NCBI GenBank assembly: GCA_949743895.1
Contig: CATJUX010000056.1
Span: forward strand, 1 to 42,548
From: JANFXS01 sp022791155
GTDB taxonomy: Bacteria > Bacillota > Clostridia > Lachnospirales > Anaerotignaceae
DNA length: 42,548 nucleotides
Direction: 5' to 3'
Below the pieces are notes generated by a model. That model was not told the origin of the DNA, ran no database searches, and saw only the letters and a list, made by a program, of their open reading frames with translations. A program made the position numbers and the translations under genes. This document shows, piece after piece, positions 34,966-42,486 of this stretch (the stretch's first letter is position 1; every line of letters starts with the position of its first letter).

Positions 34966-35508
34966 ATGAAAAAATTTGTTTGTTCAATCTGTGGTTATGT
35001 TCATGAGGGAGATTGTGCTCCTGAAAAATGCCCTGTTTGCGGTGCAGGAGCTGATAAATTCAAAGAGCAGACAGGCGCTCGCGAATGGGCTGCTGAACAC
35101 GTTGTAGGCGTTGCCAAAGGCGTTAGCGAAGACATCATCAACGACCTTAAAGCCAATTTTGAAGGCGAATGCTGTGAAGTTGGAATGTATCTTGCAATGG
35201 CACGCGTTGCCCACAGAGAAGGCTATCCTGAAGTTGGCCTCTACTATGAAAAAGCCGCTTGGGAAGAAGCTGAACATGCTGCAAAATTTGCTGAACTTCT
35301 TGGCGAAGTTGTCACAGACTCCACAAAGAAAAATCTTGAACTCCGTGTTGATGCCGAAAACGGCGCAACAGCTGGAAAAACAGATTTGGCAAAACGTGCA
35401 AAAGCTGCCAACCTTGATGCCATCCACGACACAGTTCATGAAATGGCAAGAGACGAGGCCCGTCACGGCAAAGCATTCGAAGGACTTCTTAAAAGATATT
35501 TTGGCTAA
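34966..35508 (+). CDS. Reverse-order rubrerythrin (rubredoxin domain first)
   Basis: This 180-residue protein has an N-terminal rubredoxin-like iron site (Cys6, Cys9, Cys22, Cys25 in CSICG and CPVCG). A four-helix diiron domain follows, with ECCEVGMYLAMAR, EEAEHAAKFAELL and EMARDEARHGKAF. Standard rubrerythrins have the domains in the opposite order; this arrangement matches the reverse rubrerythrins of solventogenic clostridia, which reduce peroxide and oxygen under PerR control. It has AAGGAGG 8 bases before the ATG and its own terminator. Confidence 0.94.
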   Translation: MKKFVCSICGYVHEGDCAPEKCPVCGAGADKFKEQTGAREWAAEHVVGVAKGVSEDIINDLKANFEGECCEVGMYLAMARVAHREGYPEVGLYYEKAAWEEAEHAAKFAELLGEVVTDSTKKNLELRVDAENGATAGKTDLAKRAKAANLDAIHDTVHEMARDEARHGKAFEGLLKRYFG

Positions 35509-35518
35509 CAAATTCAAG

Positions 35519-35541
35519 GGGCGCACAAGCGCCCTTTTTTT
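35519..35541 (+). terminator. Terminator after rubrerythrin
   Basis: GGGCGC/GCGCCC (35519-35524 and 35529-35534) with an ACAA loop is followed by seven T's. The spacer beyond, to 35790, is very poor in G and holds no gene. Confidence 0.92.
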
Positions 35542-35794
35542 GTGCAAATTCAAATTTCAGTCATCATTTTTCACCACATTTGAACGAACAGCCAAATCAA
35601 ACACAAACCAAAGTTCATTCAAAACTTCCAAAAAAGTTTTTCACTTTCCCCTGATTTTGCACAACAAAACACCACATGTCAGTCAAGTGTCACAAACAAA
35701 AATTGCCGCACATTTACATAAAACATATAAACTCCAAACCCTCAAAAGTTTGACCGGCTTAAAAATTTTCTCGAAAATAAACCAAAAAAATCAG

Positions 35795-35822
35795 TTGAAA
35801 ATTCACATTTCTGTTGTAAAAT
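35795..35822 (+). promoter_or_regulatory. Promoter of the PepSY lipoprotein gene
   Basis: TTGAAA (35795-35800) and TAAAAT (35817-35822) are 16 bases apart. They lie about 25 bases before the start codon. Confidence 0.55.
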
Positions 35823-35846
35823 ATATATTTGAAAGGAGGAATGCAA

Positions 35847-36659
35847 TTGAAAAAAATATTAAAATTTTGGCTGCCTGTGCTGTCCATTGTTCTCATTGGC
35901 GGCTGTGGCCAAAAAGCAAAAACTGTTGATTATATAGGGATAGACGCCGCCAAAAACGTCGCCCTCAAAAACGCAGGAGTGGTTGAAACAGACGCCGTTT
36001 TTTCCACAACAGGTCTTGACAAACGTGACGGAAAAGAATATTATGCCATAGATTTTTCTGTCGGCGGACAGAAATATGAATATGACATCGATGCCGTCAC
36101 AGGTGAAATTCTTAAAACCGAAACAAAAGCCACAGCCTCTGAAAATCCAGCTCCAGAAGAAAGCCTCGTCACCGATGCCGACACATTCTCCAACGGAACT
36201 GAAACCGTTGCGCCCGCAACGCCTTCCACACAAAACACAGATTCCATAACCGAAGATGCCGCACGCGCAACAGCGCTCAATCACGCTGGTGTCTCTGACG
36301 CCGTGTTCAGCAAATTCAAAATTGAATGGGAAAACGGCCGTCAGATCTATGAAATGGAGTTCTATGCCGACGGAAATGAATATGACTATGAAATTGACAT
36401 TGCCACAGGCGCAATTGTCTCACACAAATGCCAGTCTGCTCCCAGCCCAGGCATAACAGCCGAGGAGGCAAAATCCATTGCATTGTCACAAATTTCCGGC
36501 GCTTCCGAAAGCAACATATATGAATTCGAAATTGACAGCGATGACGGACAAATCAAATATGAAGGCAAAATATACTACAATTCAATGGAATATGAATTTG
36601 AAATTGACGGCCAAACAGGAAAAATCATAGATTGGGAGGCCGAACGTATGCCTCAATAA
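35847..36659 (+). CDS. PepSY-domain lipoprotein
   Basis: This 270-residue lipoprotein has a lipobox LIGGC with Cys20 as the lipidated residue. Three PepSY-type units follow (about residues 28-90, 130-197 and 200-270), each ending in a pattern like YEYDIDAVTGEIL. A Ser/Thr/Pro linker separates the first two. The start is a TTG 7 bases after AGGAGG; the ATG at 35841 is too close to that site. PepSY units often inhibit extracellular peptidases, but the target is unknown. It lies 39 bases before a second PepSY gene. Confidence 0.85.
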   Translation: MKKILKFWLPVLSIVLIGGCGQKAKTVDYIGIDAAKNVALKNAGVVETDAVFSTTGLDKRDGKEYYAIDFSVGGQKYEYDIDAVTGEILKTETKATASENPAPEESLVTDADTFSNGTETVAPATPSTQNTDSITEDAARATALNHAGVSDAVFSKFKIEWENGRQIYEMEFYADGNEYDYEIDIATGAIVSHKCQSAPSPGITAEEAKSIALSQISGASESNIYEFEIDSDDGQIKYEGKIYYNSMEYEFEIDGQTGKIIDWEAERMPQ

Positions 36660-36698
36660 CAAATTGCCATATTTTATTTTTTTGGAGGGATTCACTTT

Positions 36699-37601
36699 AT
36701 GAACAGAAACAAAAAATCTTTTGGAAAACGCACAGCCGCCCTTTTTGGCGCCATTTTTGCCACAAGCTCCCTCGCATTTGGAGTTCAGGCCATTGCCGCT
36801 TCAAACATAAACGCACAGCTGTGCCCCGATTTCAATATAGTCGTTGACGGAACATATCAAACATTCTATACATCTTCAGGAACAGAAGCACACCCAATTG
36901 TTTACAACGGCACAACATATCTTCCGCTTAGAGCCGTTGGCGAAATCATGGGCAAAAATGTCGATTGGAACCAGTCTACACTCACCGTCACGCTTTCAGG
37001 GACACGTTCAGCTTCAGCAACAAACGGCACGCCTGACAACACTTCCAGCCGCAAAAACATTTCCGCCCAATTGCGCGATGATTTCACAATTGTTGTTGAC
37101 GGCTCAAAACGAACATTCACAGATGCAAACGGAAATGCCGTACACCCAATTTTATACAATGGCTCAACATATCTTCCGCTCAGAGCCATTGGCGAAATCA
37201 TGGGCAAAAGTGTTTCATGGGATGGAAATTCCAACACGGTGACACTTTCCGGCGGAAACCTTGTCACAGACGCTGACAGCTTCAACAACGCCCCTGCAAA
37301 CAAGCCCAGTGTTCCAAACACAACAACAAGCCAAAGCACATCAATAATTTCTCTTGACGACGCAAAATCAAAAGCCCTTTCCCATGCTGGCCTTTCAGCA
37401 ACTCAAGTCACATTCAAAGATCAAAAGCTCGATTGGGAAGACGGCCGTCAGGTTTATGAAATCGAATTTTTCACAAACGGCGGTTCAGAATTTGAATATG
37501 AAATTGACGCCATTTCAGGCGAAATTATAAGCTATGACGTTGATCACAATTCATATGGCCCTAATTATAACGGTTGGCACAACAACGTTCACCGCAATTA
37601 A
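36699..37601 (+). CDS. Secreted protein with two stalk domains and one PepSY domain
   Basis: This 300-residue protein has a signal peptide (residues 1-34). Two copper-amine-oxidase-N-type stalk units follow (~39-100 and ~122-183), each with TYLPLRA(V/I)GEIMGK. A Ser/Thr-rich linker leads to a C-terminal PepSY unit (~217-285). That unit is close to one in the preceding lipoprotein (WEDGRQVYEIEF against WENGRQIYEMEF). The protein ends in a His/Asn/Tyr-rich tail. No catalytic domain is visible; a wall- or surface-bound binding role is inference. Confidence 0.85.
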   Translation: MNRNKKSFGKRTAALFGAIFATSSLAFGVQAIAASNINAQLCPDFNIVVDGTYQTFYTSSGTEAHPIVYNGTTYLPLRAVGEIMGKNVDWNQSTLTVTLSGTRSASATNGTPDNTSSRKNISAQLRDDFTIVVDGSKRTFTDANGNAVHPILYNGSTYLPLRAIGEIMGKSVSWDGNSNTVTLSGGNLVTDADSFNNAPANKPSVPNTTTSQSTSIISLDDAKSKALSHAGLSATQVTFKDQKLDWEDGRQVYEIEFFTNGGSEFEYEIDAISGEIISYDVDHNSYGPNYNGWHNNVHRN

Positions 37602-37775
37602 CTGCAGCCACATGCCGGCTATAACTGCATTTGGAAATGAACAAAATTTCAACTTTTTGGCACAATCAAAAACAAATGCAAACCAAACAACATTGGCCCG
37701 CGTTTTTGAACCCCCGCCAAAATCATTGTTGTTTCTAAGTTGCAAAGCTGCCATTCATTTCATATGCCCGTGTTG

Positions 37776-37819
37776 AAACAGCCCGAAATTTCAAATCATC
37801 AATTTCAGGCTGTTTTTTT
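37776..37819 (+). terminator. Terminator after the PepSY pair
   Basis: AAACAGCC/GGCTGTTT, extended inside by GAAATT/AATTTC across one mismatch, is followed by a run of T's. It is 175 bases beyond the second gene; the intervening spacer has no gene. Confidence 0.85.
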
Positions 37820-37987
37820 ATAAAACACGGCAAACCGCTTTTTTCATTTGTCCGCAACGCTTTCAGCCAACAACGCTCTTTGCTTTTTGTCATCTCTCTC
37901 ATGCCACAAGACAGTTCCTCACACATTTGCTCTCAAAACTGCCAAACACAAATCATTCAAAACATCACCTCTCCAAAAAAATTTTAA

Positions 37988-38016
37988 TTTATGAATAATA
38001 TCGCCATAAATATAAA
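37988..38016 (+). promoter_or_regulatory. Possible promoter of the Mur-like gene
   Basis: TTTATG (37988-37993) and TATAAA (38011-38016) are 17 bases apart, 26 bases before the ATG. The -35 is weak. Confidence 0.35.
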
Positions 38017-38041
38017 ACAATAGCCTGTGAGAGGTGTTATA

Positions 38042-38608
38042 ATGGTTACTATAGGCATATTTAGTGACAATGGACATGACATGCTTGAAATAATCAATGG
38101 AGCGCTCAAAGAAAGCGGAATCAATTTTCTGAGCGCCGAAACAGAAACCGCTTCCGAGCTGTCAGACGCTTTTATGGAGGCCGTCAAAAAAAAAGCTTCT
38201 GTCCTCATTCTCAATGTTGAAAGCGCTTTGGAAAAAGTCACTTCCCTGAAGTTTGACATTCTTATTTTTATGCTCAAAACAGAAAAAGAAAAATTGGGCC
38301 TGGGAAATCATCTCAAAAGAAAAAGCTATCTCATATTGGACTGTGACAAGCCTTTGCCCAAAGAAATATACACCCATTCCGACACAACGTTCATAACATG
38401 CGGCTTCAGCCGTTGTGCAAGCATGACCGTTTCATCAGTCAATGTTCCATTCGGCGGGAGCATATTGTGCTGTCTTCAAAGAGAACTTCTCAACATAAAA
38501 GGCGAAAAAATTGAACCTGTCGAAATTGCCGTTGACACAATTGGCGCCGGCGCCACTGAAGCAATGGCCGCAATAACCGCCGCAATGGTTTCAGGAGCCA
38601 ATGTATAA
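38042..38608 (+). CDS. Conserved hypothetical, Mur-ligase-derived
   Basis: This 188-residue protein starts MVTIGIFSDN, 5 bases after GAGAGGTG. The C-terminal half follows the middle-domain pattern of Mur ligases: a TYG-like segment (FITCGFSRCASMTVSSVN) and a closing segment (GATEAMAAITAAMVSGANV) in place of the GxHNxxNALAAIAAA block. The ATP-binding P-loop (GTxGKT) and the C-terminal ligase domain are absent, so enzymatic ligation is unlikely. The Mur resemblance is a pattern judgement; otherwise it is unrecognised. Confidence 0.6.
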   Translation: MVTIGIFSDNGHDMLEIINGALKESGINFLSAETETASELSDAFMEAVKKKASVLILNVESALEKVTSLKFDILIFMLKTEKEKLGLGNHLKRKSYLILDCDKPLPKEIYTHSDTTFITCGFSRCASMTVSSVNVPFGGSILCCLQRELLNIKGEKIEPVEIAVDTIGAGATEAMAAITAAMVSGANV

Positions 38609-38622
38609 AATGAAGGTTATAT

Positions 38623-38650
38623 TTGGTCATGGGCTGAATAACTATATTAT
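38623..38650 (+). promoter_or_regulatory. Promoter of the OB-fold protein gene
   Basis: TTGGTC (38623-38628) and TATTAT (38645-38650) are 16 bases apart, 35 bases before the ATG. Confidence 0.5.
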
Positions 38651-38685
38651 AAGCCTAAATTTACATTTGAGGGGAGTTTTATAAT

Positions 38686-39345
38686 ATGCCTAAAGGTACA
38701 ATGGCCGAGAATAACAGCCTTTTTATAACAGGCGAAGTGGTTTCAGAAACAGAATTCAGCCACGAAGTGTATGGCGAAGGATTCTATATATTCAGTCTCG
38801 AGTCAAAAAGGCTCAGCGGCAGTGGCGACATACTTCCGGTCACAGTTTCAGAAAGACTGTTGCCGCCCGGTGGCCTGAACATTGGCATGAGAATTGGCAT
38901 AAGCGGCCAGATAAGAAGCTACAACAGCTATGAAAACAAGCACAGCCGCCTTGTGCTGACAGTGTTTGCAAAGGAACTCACAGTCGGTGAAAACGAAGAT
39001 GCAAACGAAATATTCTTAAACGGCTTCATATGCAAAAAACCTATATACAGAACAACGCCGTTCGGCCGCGAAATAACAGACGTTCTCATCGCCGTCAACC
39101 GCGCCTACGGCAAATCCGATTACATCCCATGCATATTCTGGGGCCGCAACGCCAAATATGTCAGCGGAATTGACGTTGGCGAAAACATGCGCATATGGGG
39201 AAGGCTTCAAAGCCGCATATACAACAAGAAAACCGAAACCGGCGTTGAAGAACGCACCGCCTATGAAGTTTCCGTCGGCCGCATAGAAAAAAACAGCGAA
39301 TGCAGTCAAAATGACGCCGCTATTGACTTTTCTTCCCAAATTTAG
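38686..39345 (+). CDS. Single-stranded-DNA-binding-like protein with two OB folds
   Basis: This 219-residue protein appears to hold two OB-fold units: residues ~10-105 (GEVVSETEFSHEVYGEGFYI...) and ~108-205. The second is SSB-like (FLNGFICKKPIYRTTPFGRE, DVLIAVNR, DYIPCIFWGRNA). GAGGGGAG precedes the ATG by 9 bases. It lacks the acidic PF tail of replicative SSB, so it is a paralogue of unknown role. Confidence 0.75.
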   Translation: MPKGTMAENNSLFITGEVVSETEFSHEVYGEGFYIFSLESKRLSGSGDILPVTVSERLLPPGGLNIGMRIGISGQIRSYNSYENKHSRLVLTVFAKELTVGENEDANEIFLNGFICKKPIYRTTPFGREITDVLIAVNRAYGKSDYIPCIFWGRNAKYVSGIDVGENMRIWGRLQSRIYNKKTETGVEERTAYEVSVGRIEKNSECSQNDAAIDFSSQI

Positions 39346-39351
39346 TACACT
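39323..39351 (+). promoter_or_regulatory. Promoter of the DUF6465 gene
   Basis: TTGACT (39323-39328, inside the end of the preceding gene) and TACACT (39346-39351) are 17 bases apart. An ACACT/AGTGT hairpin overlaps the -10. Confidence 0.5.
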
Positions 39352-39385
39352 TATTAGTGTTTAATATGTGAGGGAGGATGGTATT

Positions 39386-39592
39386 ATGGCTACAAATTTT
39401 TATGTTGAGTATAAAGAAATAAAAGCCGATGAAAAAACTATAGTCGAAAAAATTAAAACCCTTTGGAAAGAACAGGGCAACAGAGTTAAAGACATGAAAA
39501 AAATCGACATATATTTTAAGGCGGAAGAAGGCGTGTGCTATTACGTTGTAAACGACAGTGACTCAGGCAATTTTTCAATTGAAAACTTATGA
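39386..39592 (+). CDS. DUF6465-like small protein
   Basis: This 68-residue cytoplasmic protein has one helix (ADEKTIVEKIKTLWKEQG) followed by a beta sheet (KKIDIYFKAEEGVCYYVVN). This is the pattern of a small clostridial family that I assign to DUF6465. The start is the ATG 8 bases after GGGAGG. Function unknown. Confidence 0.7.
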   Translation: MATNFYVEYKEIKADEKTIVEKIKTLWKEQGNRVKDMKKIDIYFKAEEGVCYYVVNDSDSGNFSIENL

Positions 39593-39601
39593 TTCGCGGC
39601 G

Positions 39602-39680
39602 GGCTTGATATGGAGCGCAAAATTAAGACAAACCGCTTTCCCCTAAGCTATCATTCCCCCGCTCCTATAAAGCCGGAGGT
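39602..39680 (+). promoter_or_regulatory. Nested-stem leader of the CobA-like gene
   Basis: GGCTT (39602-39606) pairs with AAGCC (39670-39674), and inside it GGAGCG (39612-39617) pairs with CGCTCC (39660-39665). The closing strand runs straight into the ribosome site GGAGGTG (39675-39681). GCGG (39597-39600) with CCGC (39633-39636) offers an alternative fold. No riboswitch class is recognised. Confidence 0.4.
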
Positions 39681-39692
39681 GTTTTTTTCATT

Positions 39693-40184
39693 ATGAACAG
39701 CGGCAACATATATATGTATTATGGTGATGGCAAAGGAAAAACAACTCTTGCCATCGGACAGGGCATGAGAGCCGTTGGTGAGGGAATGTCCGTTGTTATG
39801 ATTCAATTTTTAGACTATAATCACAACAAAGAATATATACCTCTCAAAAAGCTTGAACCGGAATTCAGAGCTTTCAGGTTTGAAAAACAAAGAGAAAGCA
39901 TTGAAATAGCCGATGAAAACGAACTCAGAAACGAAATAAACCTGGCATTCAATTTCAGCAAAAAAATTCTCGAAACCGGCGAAAGCGACATGCTTATACT
40001 TGACGGCATCACAGACGCTGTTGAAAGCGGATACATCAACGAGGAAGACCTCGTTCAGCTCCTTGAAGGAAATTCATATATGGACATAATAATAACAGGG
40101 GGGGCAAAATGCCCGAAAATAGCAGATTGTGCTGACTATGTATACAGCATAAACATTGACAAAAGGCCTGATGATGAACAATAA
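39693..40184 (+). CDS. CobA/CobO-like P-loop protein, divergent
   Basis: This 163-residue protein belongs by fold to ATP:corrinoid adenosyltransferases of the CobA type. The P-loop is GDGKGKTT (residues 11-18), and MRAVGEGMSVVMIQFL follows. The Walker B region reads LILDGITDAVESG, with Gly105 where CobA enzymes have Glu after the Asp, and the late block is IIITGGAKCPKIADCADYV. No other cobalamin gene is nearby. It could be a true but unusual adenosyltransferase or a nucleotide-binding relative with another role. Confidence 0.75.
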   Translation: MNSGNIYMYYGDGKGKTTLAIGQGMRAVGEGMSVVMIQFLDYNHNKEYIPLKKLEPEFRAFRFEKQRESIEIADENELRNEINLAFNFSKKILETGESDMLILDGITDAVESGYINEEDLVQLLEGNSYMDIIITGGAKCPKIADCADYVYSINIDKRPDDEQ

Positions 40185-40189
40185 AATCA

Positions 40190-40246
40190 AAACCATGTGT
40201 TAAAACGCCGTCATTTTGAAAATGGCGGCGTTTTGCATGGTTTTTT
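40190..40246 (+). terminator. Terminator after the CobA-like gene
   Basis: A 14-base-pair stem with one wobble (40202-40215 with 40221-40234, AAAACGCCGTCATT on the left) is flanked by an outer ACCATG/CATGGT pairing and followed by TTTTTT. The spacer from 40247 to 40574 is AT- and C-rich with no gene. Confidence 0.88.
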
Positions 40247-40574
40247 ATGGTTTTCTTTTTCCAACGCTTCAATTTCTGGTGCATTTGCAAACTTTCCAAA
40301 AGGCAGCTTCCAACAACAACCGCTCATCAAAAACATGTCATTTCAAATTTCAACACTGCAAATGATGCCACAACCACAAAACTTCTCAAAACAATTCACA
40401 AAAATTCTCTTCATTTATGCAAAAACAATTCATTGCCACTTGTCATATTATTCTTAATGTCTTTTTTCATGAAAATATGAAATTTTGAAAATTCTGTCGT
40501 CTGTCCACACTGTTCCAGCAAAACATGAGCATAGATTGAAACAATCGTGAAATGCTACAAGCACAGCAATGTTT

Positions 40575-41327
40575 TCATTTCATAACGTCTTTCATTGAAT
40601 ATAGCCCTGCTGGCTTTCCCGCAAGAAACTTGGCCGCTTTAACAGCGCCCACAGCAAAAATCTCTTTGCTCATTGCCTGATGGCTCAACGTGACAATTTC
40701 GTCTTTTCCGGCAAATATGACATCATGCTCGCCAACAATTGTGCCTCCACGGACAGCATGCATGCCAATCTCTTTCCGCTCACGCTTTTGCCGCGTTTTT
40801 GAGCGATCATAAACATATTCCATTTTCTCGTCAAGAGTTTCATTGACCGCGTCGGCAATGGCAAGCGCCGTTCCGCTTGGCGCATCAATTTTCTGATTGT
40901 GGTGCTTCTCCAAAATTTCAATGTCAAACCCCGAGTCAAAAAGCATCTCTGCCGCTTTTTGCGCAAGCGAAATTATGAGATTCACGCCAACAGACATGTT
41001 TGCGCTTTTGAGAACAGCCGCTGTTTTTGAAGTTTCTTTCACTTTTTCATTGAGTTCCTCCGAAAGCCCCGTTGTGCACAACACAACCGGCATTTGCTTT
41101 TCCGCCGAAAAGTCAAGAAGCTCTGAAACAGCCGCCGCCGTTGAAAAGTCAATTATAACATCGGCCGCAACCGTGCACTGGCTTGCAGACGAAAAAACGG
41201 GATATTCGGCCGAAGCGGCCGCCGTATCAATCCCCGCCACAATGCGGCAGTTTTCGTCACTGTTCACAACGCTCTCCACAACACGGCCCATCTTTCCGCC
41301 ACAGCCGTTGAGAATTATATCAATCAT
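40575..41327 (-). CDS. dapB: 4-hydroxy-tetrahydrodipicolinate reductase
   Basis: This 250-residue NAD(P)H-dependent enzyme works in lysine and diaminopimelate synthesis. The nucleotide motif is GCGGKMGRVV; DFSTAAAV and CTTGL follow. The catalytic block KHHNQKIDAPSGTAL carries His142, His143 and Lys146. The start is the ATG 6 bases after GGAGGG. It follows dapA by 274 bases. Confidence 0.95.
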   Translation of the reverse strand: MIDIILNGCGGKMGRVVESVVNSDENCRIVAGIDTAAASAEYPVFSSASQCTVAADVIIDFSTAAAVSELLDFSAEKQMPVVLCTTGLSEELNEKVKETSKTAAVLKSANMSVGVNLIISLAQKAAEMLFDSGFDIEILEKHHNQKIDAPSGTALAIADAVNETLDEKMEYVYDRSKTRQKRERKEIGMHAVRGGTIVGEHDVIFAGKDEIVTLSHQAMSKEIFAVGAVKAAKFLAGKPAGLYSMKDVMK

Positions 41328-41482
41328 GTTCAACCCTCCATCATTTCACAAACAACAATTTCAAAACACAGCAGTTCAAAACCGTTCAAAATTTGACCAT
41401 TCTTTTCCGCAATGGTCACCAAATTCAGCATTGTGCAATTTCAATTTCACACAGCCGCAATTTCATTTTGAATTGGCCATGA

Positions 41483-41520
41483 AAACAGCGGGCCTCAATC
41501 AAATCATGTGCCCGCCGTTT
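41483..41520 (-). terminator. Hairpin between dapA and dapB
   Basis: AAACAGCGGGC and GCCCGCCGTTT (41483-41493 and 41510-41520) pair with one mismatch. On the minus strand the stem ends in GTTTTCATG, a short T-run. It may terminate dapA transcripts partly or fully; no clear dapB promoter was found in the rest of the spacer. Confidence 0.6.
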
Positions 41521-41601
41521 CAACTGTCCGCAAAATGTCAGTTTCAGTCTTTGTTCAAACCAAATTTTCACAACTCGGCCGACAGCGTCATATGTAAAAA
41601 A

Positions 41602-42486
41602 TCATTTGAGCAAACCGTGAACCGCCATTTCATTTTTAAGTTTTTCAAGGTTGCCCTCCTCCATTGGATATAACGGCGGAGCTGTTGGGCCTGCATTATA
41701 CCCCATGAGGTTGACAGCTGTTTTGACAGGAACAGGATTAACTTCTATGAACAGCGTGTTGGCAAGCTTCAGTGTGTCAAGGAATATGCGGCGGCTTTCT
41801 TCAACATTGCCGTTGAAGAAGTTTTCGCACAAATCATGAACTTCTTTAGGCATAACGTTTGCAAGCACTGATATAACACCCTTTCCTCCAAGCGAAAGCA
41901 TAGGAAGTGTTTGATCGTCATTTCCTGAATATATGTCAAAGTCAGGCCCTGTCATCTGTGCAATTTTGGCAATCTGTGAAATGTCGCCGCTTGCCTCCTT
42001 GATTGCAACAATGTTTTTGATTTTTGCAAGCTCCGCAACTGTGTCAGCTGTCACATTGACGCCTGTGCGGCTTGAAACGCTGTAGACAATTATCGGAATG
42101 TTCACATTTTCTGCAATTGTTCTATAGTGATTTATAAGCCCCTTTTGAGTTGTTTTGTTATAGTATGGTGTCACAACAAGAAGTGCGTCGGCCCCCATTT
42201 TTTCAGCGCCTTTTGCCAGTTCAACAGCATGGCTTGTGACATTGCTTCCTGCCCCGGCAATGACCGGAACTCTTTTGTTCACAACATCAACTGTGAATTT
42301 GATGACCTTGAACTGCTCATCGTCATCCAATGCAGAAACTTCTCCCGTTGTTCCGGCAATCACAATTGCGTCGGTTTTGTTTTCAATCTGAAACTCAATG
42401 AGCCTTTTGAGCTCGTCATAGTTAACTGATAAATCATTGTTGAAAGGTGTTATTATCGCCACTGCTGAGCCTGTAAAAATAGACAT
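41602..42486 (-). CDS. dapA: 4-hydroxy-tetrahydrodipicolinate synthase
   Basis: This 294-residue TIM-barrel enzyme condenses pyruvate with aspartate semialdehyde. Lys163 (VAIKEASGD) is the Schiff-base residue. Tyr135 (IIVYSVSSRTG) and Thr46-Thr47 (AGTTGEVSALD) complete the proton relay. AGGAGGG precedes the ATG by 6 bases. The promoter region, and any lysine riboswitch, would lie beyond the window edge. Confidence 0.96.
   Translation of the reverse strand: MSIFTGSAVAIITPFNNDLSVNYDELKRLIEFQIENKTDAIVIAGTTGEVSALDDDEQFKVIKFTVDVVNKRVPVIAGAGSNVTSHAVELAKGAEKMGADALLVVTPYYNKTTQKGLINHYRTIAENVNIPIIVYSVSSRTGVNVTADTVAELAKIKNIVAIKEASGDISQIAKIAQMTGPDFDIYSGNDDQTLPMLSLGGKGVISVLANVMPKEVHDLCENFFNGNVEESRRIFLDTLKLANTLFIEVNPVPVKTAVNLMGYNAGPTAPPLYPMEEGNLEKLKNEMAVHGLLK

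Noticed and set aside
39593..39692. Cobalamin riboswitch upstream of the CobA-like gene
   Set aside because: The leader is too short and lacks a B12-box-like core; only simple nested stems are visible.
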